From Chryseobacterium gleum (GTDB lineage Bacteria; Bacteroidota; Bacteroidia; Flavobacteriales_F; PHOS-HE28), in assembly GCA_945872795.1 (NCBI GenBank), contig CAMCAZ010000014.1, forward strand, positions 1-64,000: a stretch of DNA of 64,000 nt, read 5' to 3'. The notes below the pieces were generated by a model. That model had not been told where the DNA came from. It did no database searches and saw only the letters and a list, made by a program, of their open reading frames with translations. Of the stretch, positions 58,367 to 64,000 are shown piece by piece. The number at the start of each line of letters is the position of its first letter. Position 1 is the first letter of the stretch. The translations under genes were made by a program, and so were the position numbers.

Positions 58367-58393
58367 GGCGTCCGGTGTTTGCTAAAAGATCCG

Positions 58394-58401
58394 CAAATAT
58401 A
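58394..58401 (-). promoter_or_regulatory. -7 box TATATTTG
   Basis: Exact TAnnTTTG on the reverse strand upstream of the DksA-family start at 58366. Confidence 0.5.
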
Positions 58402-58415
58402 GACCGATCGGGGCC

Positions 58416-61400
58416 TCAGTTCGCGGACCTGACAAGGGATAGCGCACAGCGGAGCACCTCGTCCAGCTCCACTTCATGGAACCCTGCTCCCGAGGGCGGA
58501 AGTACGGACACAAGCACCTGGTCCTCAGGCGTTACGGCCAAGGTCTCCGCCACGATGTACGGCGCATGCGTCCGGATGGCCTGGGCGAAGCGTGCATCCC
58601 CGTTGTCCAGGATGTGCAGCTGCACCCGGTCCGTGATCTCGAAACCGCTCTCCTTCCGCAGGGTCTGGATCCGGCTCACCAGCTCCCGGGCGATGCCTTC
58701 CTGGATCAGCGCGTCGTTGAGCGTGATGTCGAGGGCCACGGTCAACGGGCCATCCGCGGCCACGCTCAGTCCGGGGATGGTCTCGGCGCTGATCTCCACA
58801 TCATCGCGGAGCACTTCGACCTCCTGGCCCTCTACCGTGAGCTTCATCGCGCCCTTCGTTTCCAGCTCGGCGATCTGCGCCTGATCGAAGCCGTTCACGG
58901 CGGCCGCCACGCTCTTCATCAACTTGCCCATGCGGGCGCCGAGCTTCTTGAAATCGGGCTTGATCTTCTTGGTGAGCTGGCTCTCGCTGGCATCGAGGAT
59001 CACCAGCTCCTTCACGTTCACCTCGCTCAACACCAGGTCGCGGATGGCCTCCAGGCGGTTGCGCATGGTGGCATCGGTCACCGGCACCATCATCTGCTGC
59101 AGGGGCTGGCGCACACGGTGCCCCTCCTTCTTGCGGATGCTGAGCACGAGCGAGGTCAGCTTCTGGGCTAGTGCCGTGCGTGCTTCCAGTTCGGCGTCGA
59201 TGAGCGCTTCGTTGTGCTTCGGCCAGTTGCTCAGGTGCACGCTGCTGCCCGTGAGGTCACGATAGAGACGATCGGTGAAGAAGGGCGCGATCGGGGCGCT
59301 CAACATCGCCACCACTTCGAGGCAGCGCTGCAGTGTTTGGAACGCTGCGTTCTTGTCAGCACCGAGCTCCCCCTTCCAGAAACGACGGCGGTTCAGGCGC
59401 ACATACCAGTTGCTCAGGTCTTCCACCACGAAGTCCTGGATGGCGCGGGCCGCGATGGTGGGCTCGTAATCGGCGTAGTTCGCGTCGGCCAGTTTCATCA
59501 CGCTGTTGAGGCGTGAGAGGATCCACCGGTCCGATTCGGTCAACGTGGCTTCACCATTCCCATCGAAGCCATCGATGTTGGCGTAGAGCGCGAAGAAGTT
59601 GTAGGTGTTGAAGAGCGCGCGGAAGAACTTGCGCTGCACCTCGGTGATGCCCTCCGCATCGAACTTCAGGTTGTCCCAGGGCGAAGCGTTGCTGATCATG
59701 TACCAGCGCACCGCATCGGCTCCGTAGGCGTCCAGCGTCTTGAAGGGGTCCACGGCGTTGCCGAGGCGCTTGCTCATCTTCTGGCCCACCTTGTCCAGCA
59801 CCAGGCCATTGCTCACCACGGCCTTGTAGGCGACGGAATCCTGCGTGAGCGTGGCGATCGCGTGCAAGGTGTAGAACCAACCGCGGGTCTGGTCCACGCC
59901 TTCCGCGATGAAGTCGGCCGGGAAGGTCTCCTTGAACGTGGACGCGTTCTCGAAGGGATAGTGCCACTGCGCGTAAGGCATCGCACCGCTGTCGAACCAC
60001 ACGTCGATCAGATCGGTCTCGCGCTTCATCACCTTGCCACCGGGGCTCACCAGCACGATGTTGTCCGCGTACGGACGGTGCAGGTCGACGCGGTCGTAGT
60101 TCGCATCGCTCATGTCCGCAGGGTCGAACGAGGCATAGGGGTCGGCGGTCATCACACCGGCCTTCACGGCGCGGGCGATCTCCTCCTTCAGTTGCTGCAA
60201 TGAACCGATGCAGAGCTCTTCATCACCGTCCTCGGTGCGCCAGATCGGGAGCGGGATGCCCCAGTAGCGCGAACGCGAGAGGTTCCAGTCCTGAAGGTTC
60301 TCCAGCCAGTTACCGAAGCGGCCCGTGCCGGTGCTTTCGGGCTTCCAGTTGATGGTCTTGTTCAACGCGATCAGGCGGTCCTTCTTCGCGGTGACGCGCA
60401 CGAACCAGCTGTCGAGCGGGTAGTACAGGATCGGCTTGTCGGTACGCCAGCAGTGCGGGTAGTTGTGCTCGTACTTCTCCACCTTGAAGGCGCGGCCCTC
60501 GGTCTTCAGTTTGATGGAGATGCGCTCATCCACACTGAGGTACTTGTCGCGGCCCTGCTTCGTCGCTTCGGCGGCACGTTCCTCGTCGCTGTAGTATTCC
60601 GCTTTCACGTACTCGCCTGCGAACTCACCCACCTCTTTCGTGAAACGCCCTTGCAGGTCCACGAGGGTGAGCGTGCCGATGCCCTGCTGCCGCGCCACGC
60701 GCATGTCGTCCGCGCCGAAACTGGGTGCCGTATGCACCACGCCGGTGCCGTCCTCCGTGGTCACGAAGTCGCCGCCGATCACCTTGAAGGCATCTCCACC
60801 TTCCGGCGTGGCGTAGGGTAGGAGCTGCTCATAGCGGACGCCTTCCAGCTGGTGGCCGTAGAACTCACCATCGATCGTCCAGGGGATGTTCTTCCCGTCC
60901 TTCTTGTAATCCTCGAAGGAACCGTTCTCGTTCTTCTCGTTGAAGTAGGCGCCCAGCCGCGACTTCGCGAGCACCATGGTCTGTGGCTCGTGCGTGTAGG
61001 GATTGAAGGTCTTCACCCGCACGTAGTCCAGCTTGGGTCCCACCGTGAGCGCACAGTTGCTCGGCAATGTCCACGGCGTGGTCGTCCATGCGAGGATGAA
61101 TACATCGCCGAACGCATCCTTGAACAGGAACGCCGATGCGTGATCGGACTTCACCTTGAACATCGCCACCACGCTGGTGTCCTTCACCGGCTTGTAGGTG
61201 CCGGGCTGGTTCAACTCGTGCGAGGAAAGCCCGGTACCCGCGGCGGGGGAGTAGGGCTGAATGGTGTAGCCCTTGTAGAGCAGTTGGTCATCGTAGAGCT
61301 TCTTCAGCAGGTGCCACACGCTCTCGATGTACTTGGTGTGGTAGGTGACGTACGGATGCTCCAGGTCCAGCCAGAAGCCGATGCGCCGCGTCATGTCGTT

Positions 61401-61799
61401 CCACACATCGGTGTAACGCATCACGGCCTTCTTGCACGCCGCGTTATAGTCCTCGATGCTGATCTTCTTCCCGATGTCCTCCTTGGTGATGCCGAGCTCC
61501 TTCTCTACTCCCAGCTCGATGGGCAGGCCGTGCGTATCCCAGCCGGCCTTGCGGTCCACGCGGTGGCCCTTCTGCGTCTGGTAGCGGCAGAAGATGTCCT
61601 TGATGGCACGGGCCATCACGTGGTGGATGCCGGGCAATCCGTTGGCGCTCGGTGGACCTTCGTAGAACACGAAGGGCGGCGCATCCTTGCGCAATTCGAG
61701 GCTTTGTGCGAAGGTGCCTTCCGCCTCCCATTGGTTCAATACCTCCTCGGCGACCTTGGGCAGGTCGAGTTCATCATACTGCGGGAAACGCTTGTCCAT
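58416..61799 (-). CDS. ileS: Isoleucyl-tRNA synthetase
   Basis: PPSANGLPGIHHVMARAIKD (HIGH-like), GWDTHGLPIE, VGQKMSKRLGN (KMSKS). Confidence 0.97.
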   Translation of the reverse strand: MDKRFPQYDELDLPKVAEEVLNQWEAEGTFAQSLELRKDAPPFVFYEGPPSANGLPGIHHVMARAIKDIFCRYQTQKGHRVDRKAGWDTHGLPIELGVEKELGITKEDIGKKISIEDYNAACKKAVMRYTDVWNDMTRRIGFWLDLEHPYVTYHTKYIESVWHLLKKLYDDQLLYKGYTIQPYSPAAGTGLSSHELNQPGTYKPVKDTSVVAMFKVKSDHASAFLFKDAFGDVFILAWTTTPWTLPSNCALTVGPKLDYVRVKTFNPYTHEPQTMVLAKSRLGAYFNEKNENGSFEDYKKDGKNIPWTIDGEFYGHQLEGVRYEQLLPYATPEGGDAFKVIGGDFVTTEDGTGVVHTAPSFGADDMRVARQQGIGTLTLVDLQGRFTKEVGEFAGEYVKAEYYSDEERAAEATKQGRDKYLSVDERISIKLKTEGRAFKVEKYEHNYPHCWRTDKPILYYPLDSWFVRVTAKKDRLIALNKTINWKPESTGTGRFGNWLENLQDWNLSRSRYWGIPLPIWRTEDGDEELCIGSLQQLKEEIARAVKAGVMTADPYASFDPADMSDANYDRVDLHRPYADNIVLVSPGGKVMKRETDLIDVWFDSGAMPYAQWHYPFENASTFKETFPADFIAEGVDQTRGWFYTLHAIATLTQDSVAYKAVVSNGLVLDKVGQKMSKRLGNAVDPFKTLDAYGADAVRWYMISNASPWDNLKFDAEGITEVQRKFFRALFNTYNFFALYANIDGFDGNGEATLTESDRWILSRLNSVMKLADANYADYEPTIAARAIQDFVVEDLSNWYVRLNRRRFWKGELGADKNAAFQTLQRCLEVVAMLSAPIAPFFTDRLYRDLTGSSVHLSNWPKHNEALIDAELEARTALAQKLTSLVLSIRKKEGHRVRQPLQQMMVPVTDATMRNRLEAIRDLVLSEVNVKELVILDASESQLTKKIKPDFKKLGARMGKLMKSVAAAVNGFDQAQIAELETKGAMKLTVEGQEVEVLRDDVEISAETIPGLSVAADGPLTVALDITLNDALIQEGIARELVSRIQTLRKESGFEITDRVQLHILDNGDARFAQAIRTHAPYIVAETLAVTPEDQVLVSVLPPSGAGFHEVELDEVLRCALSLVRSAN

Positions 61800-61819
61800 C
61801 AGGGCTTTCTACGGGGCGG

Positions 61820-61827
61820 CAAAGATA
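61820..61827 (-). promoter_or_regulatory. -7 box TATCTTTG
   Basis: Exact TAnnTTTG on the reverse strand 20 bp upstream of the ileS start at 61799. Confidence 0.5.
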
Positions 61828-61858
61828 ACCGCTCCCGCCGACCCGGAAGGGTCGTGCT

Positions 61859-62635
61859 TCACCCCCGGAAGCGCACCATCACGGTGTTCCCCTTCTCCTC
61901 ACGCCGCGTCTCCAGCTGGTCCTTCAGGGCGTTCACCATGGAGGAGAGCGAGGCGTGGCCGTAGCTGCGTGGGTCGAAGCCCGGGTCCAGGCGGCGCAGG
62001 GCCTGGCCGATGAGGCTCAGCGAGGCTTCCTCCTCCTCGCCCTTGGCGATCACGAAGGCCTTCCGCAGTTTGCGCATCAGGTCGCCGTTCGCGGAGAGTT
62101 TGCTCGCTGTTGCCTTGGCCGGAGCGGTGTCGCGTTTGGCCCCTGTCTTTGCAACGGGAGCGGTAGAGGTACGCGGCGCGACCACGGGTTCCTGCACATC
62201 CAGGTTCTCCACGTAGATGAACCGGTCGCAGGCCTTCACAAAGGCGTCCGGGGTCTTTTTCTCGCCCACCCCCATCACGAAGTGGCCGCTCTCGCGCAAG
62301 CGGGTGGCAAGCCGCGTGTAGTCGCTGTCGCTGCTCACGATGCAGAACGCATCCACCAGTTCGCCGTGCAGGATGTCCATGGCGTCGATGATCAGCGCGC
62401 TGTCCGTGCTGTTCTTCCCCTTGGTGTAGGCGAATTGCTGCACGGGCTGGATGGCGTTGCTGTTCAGCAGGTCCTTCCAGCCGCTCATGCCCGTGGTGGT
62501 CCAGTCGCCGTAGATGCGGCGGATGGTGATGGTGCCGGTCTTGCTCACCTCTTCGAGAATGGCACGCAACCGTTTCGGTGCCGCGTTATCGCCATCGATC
62601 AGCAGTGCGATCGTGGTGTCGTTGATCTTCTTCAT
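61859..62635 (-). CDS. NYN domain protein with C-terminal OST-HTH-like domain
   Basis: IALLIDGDNAAPKRLRAILEEV; DSALIIDAMDILHGELVDAFCIVSSDSDYTRLATRLRESGHFVMGVGE; C-terminal GQALRRLDPGFDPRSYGHASLSSMV. Confidence 0.88.
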   Translation of the reverse strand: MKKINDTTIALLIDGDNAAPKRLRAILEEVSKTGTITIRRIYGDWTTTGMSGWKDLLNSNAIQPVQQFAYTKGKNSTDSALIIDAMDILHGELVDAFCIVSSDSDYTRLATRLRESGHFVMGVGEKKTPDAFVKACDRFIYVENLDVQEPVVAPRTSTAPVAKTGAKRDTAPAKATASKLSANGDLMRKLRKAFVIAKGEEEEASLSLIGQALRRLDPGFDPRSYGHASLSSMVNALKDQLETRREEKGNTVMVRFRG

Positions 62636-62755
62636 TCGACCACCAAGATAGGCGCGCCCTCCGCGCTACATGGTCCCCTTCATCATCCTGACCATTGGAT
62701 CCATTTTGTGCATGCCGACATTATTTCAGCCGGTCTCTCCCCGTTGCATCAAGCA

Positions 62756-64000
62756 TCAGCGCAAAGGCTGAGCCACGAAGCGCGTTCCATCCCAGATCAC
62801 GATCCGGTCTGCCGGTCGGATGTACAGCGTATCCAAATGGTCCTCGAAGGCCAGAGCGGGGAGTTGATCCGCGGTGCGGAGGCCTCGCAGCAGGGTATCC
62901 GCCCGCGAGATCCCCGTGGTGTCCTTCCCGGCAAAGATCAGCGCCTGCAAATAGCCATGCCGCAGGATGTAGGCGCCGCGATGATCACCGGGCAGACCCA
63001 TCACGAAGACCCGCTCACCGCTTGCAGCATCGGGTGTCTGTTCAACGATGCGCTCCAGGGTGGCCGATGCCGTGCGCCAATGGCCTTGTCCGCTCCACAG
63101 GCCGATGCCTTCCAGAACGATCAGCGCGATGGTGAGCAAAATTCGTGTGCGCCCGGTGGTCAGGGTCACCAGCAGCAGGGCGATCGCCAAGCAGAGATAG
63201 GCGGAGGGCAGGTAGAGGAAGCGGTCGCTCTCACTGGTGCGTGTGCTCACACCGCCCACCACGGCGATGACGGAGGCCACCGCGGTCATCAGTAGCAATG
63301 CGCCCAGCAGGTGCCCGTGGACGGGGCCTTTGCGCGATCGGCGCCACCAGAGAAAGCCCAGGGCGATCAACAGGACGGCCAGCAGCACCATGCGCAGCGT
63401 CTGGGCCTGAACAACGGGTTCGGGTGGAAGAAAGAGGCGACCGGCCACCTTCAACGCGCTGCCGAGGTAGTCCGCACCATCGCGTTGGAAAAAGGCCGAT
63501 CCGTAGGTGTTGGCCACCGCGCCGGATGCCCATGAACGCAAGGCCAGGTTCAATCCCACGACCATTGATGCGCTGATGATCATGGGCAACCACTCCCGCG
63601 GGTGCCTCGGTTCCAGGACGAGCCAGACGATGAGCAGCAACCCCGGGATGAGCAGGGCATGCTCGTAGCAGAGGGCGCCCAGGAAGGTCCATAGAGCCAC
63701 CTGCACACTGCGTTGCCACACCGGGGCTGTGCCCAGGGCGGTCCACGTGGCGAGCAGCACGAAGCTGCTGGCCATGGCCGTGCTGCGCCCCACGACCCAC
63801 ACTTGCGGCTCCAAGTGGAAGGGATAAATGACATAGAGCATGCCCGCGAGCAAGGCCCAGACCGGGCTTTCGGGAAGAAGCGTGCGCTCGGCCATGCGCC
63901 GTGCCAGTAGCATCACCAACCAGGCGTTGAAGCCCAGCACCAGCACATTGACCGCCCTGAACACCCAAGGCGTGGGTCCAACGATCCGATAGGTTAGCCA
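62756..64000 (-). CDS. Polytopic membrane protein, 5' end outside the window
   Basis: TM-rich frame stays open past the window edge (WLTYRIVGPTPWVFRAVNVLVLGFNAWLV...), so the listed start at 63964 is unlikely. Confidence 0.7.
   Translation of the reverse strand, partial: WLTYRIVGPTPWVFRAVNVLVLGFNAWLVMLLARRMAERTLLPESPVWALLAGMLYVIYPFHLEPQVWVVGRSTAMASSFVLLATWTALGTAPVWQRSVQVALWTFLGALCYEHALLIPGLLLIVWLVLEPRHPREWLPMIISASMVVGLNLALRSWASGAVANTYGSAFFQRDGADYLGSALKVAGRLFLPPEPVVQAQTLRMVLLAVLLIALGFLWWRRSRKGPVHGHLLGALLLMTAVASVIAVVGGVSTRTSESDRFLYLPSAYLCLAIALLLVTLTTGRTRILLTIALIVLEGIGLWSGQGHWRTASATLERIVEQTPDAASGERVFVMGLPGDHRGAYILRHGYLQALIFAGKDTTGISRADTLLRGLRTADQLPALAFEDHLDTLYIRPADRIVIWDGTRFVAQPLR

Noticed and set aside
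57624-58385. 253-aa plus-strand ORF of F/A/G repeats opposite the DksA-family gene
   Set aside because: It is the antisense translation of the Lys/Ala/Pro repeats.
1-64000. CRISPR arrays, tRNA or rRNA genes
   Set aside because: No regularly spaced direct repeats and no tRNA- or rRNA-like stretches were noticed by eye; a tRNAscan/barrnap run would be needed to be certain.

Overview
The window is a 64 kb, GC-rich, gene-dense chromosomal segment from a Bacteroidota bacterium, probably Flavobacteriales-like. The lineage call rests on GldH, secreted multidomain proteins with T9SS-like ends, a Bacteroidota-type DksA, and TAnnTTTG-like promoter boxes. Most genes are housekeeping: pyk, pheS, pgk, a DNA polymerase III delta' gene, PBP1A, lipB, lysS, gpsA, uvrC, lpxD, asd, lspA and ileS. 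I saw no rRNA, tRNA, CRISPR array, transposase or prophage. The main accessory region is 16.6-29.3 kb. It holds polytopic membrane proteins, a GT2 glycosyltransferase, a GH16-like lipoprotein and an SGNH-like protein, and it splits the scoA/scoB pair. Several of its proteins appear to share a C-terminal beta-sandwich module ending in Y(I/L)WNR..., which is tandemly duplicated in one of them. Other notable signals are a 154-bp MITE-like palindrome at 43.4 kb, a GCAGAGG-type intergenic inverted repeat at 47.9 kb, a recurrent TAnnTTYG box just upstream of many starts, a Cys/His-rich insert in PBP1A, a dockerin-like doublet on a heme/beta-propeller protein, and a DksA with a long Lys/Ala/Pro tail. 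All calls come from reading sequence and motifs. No database search was possible.
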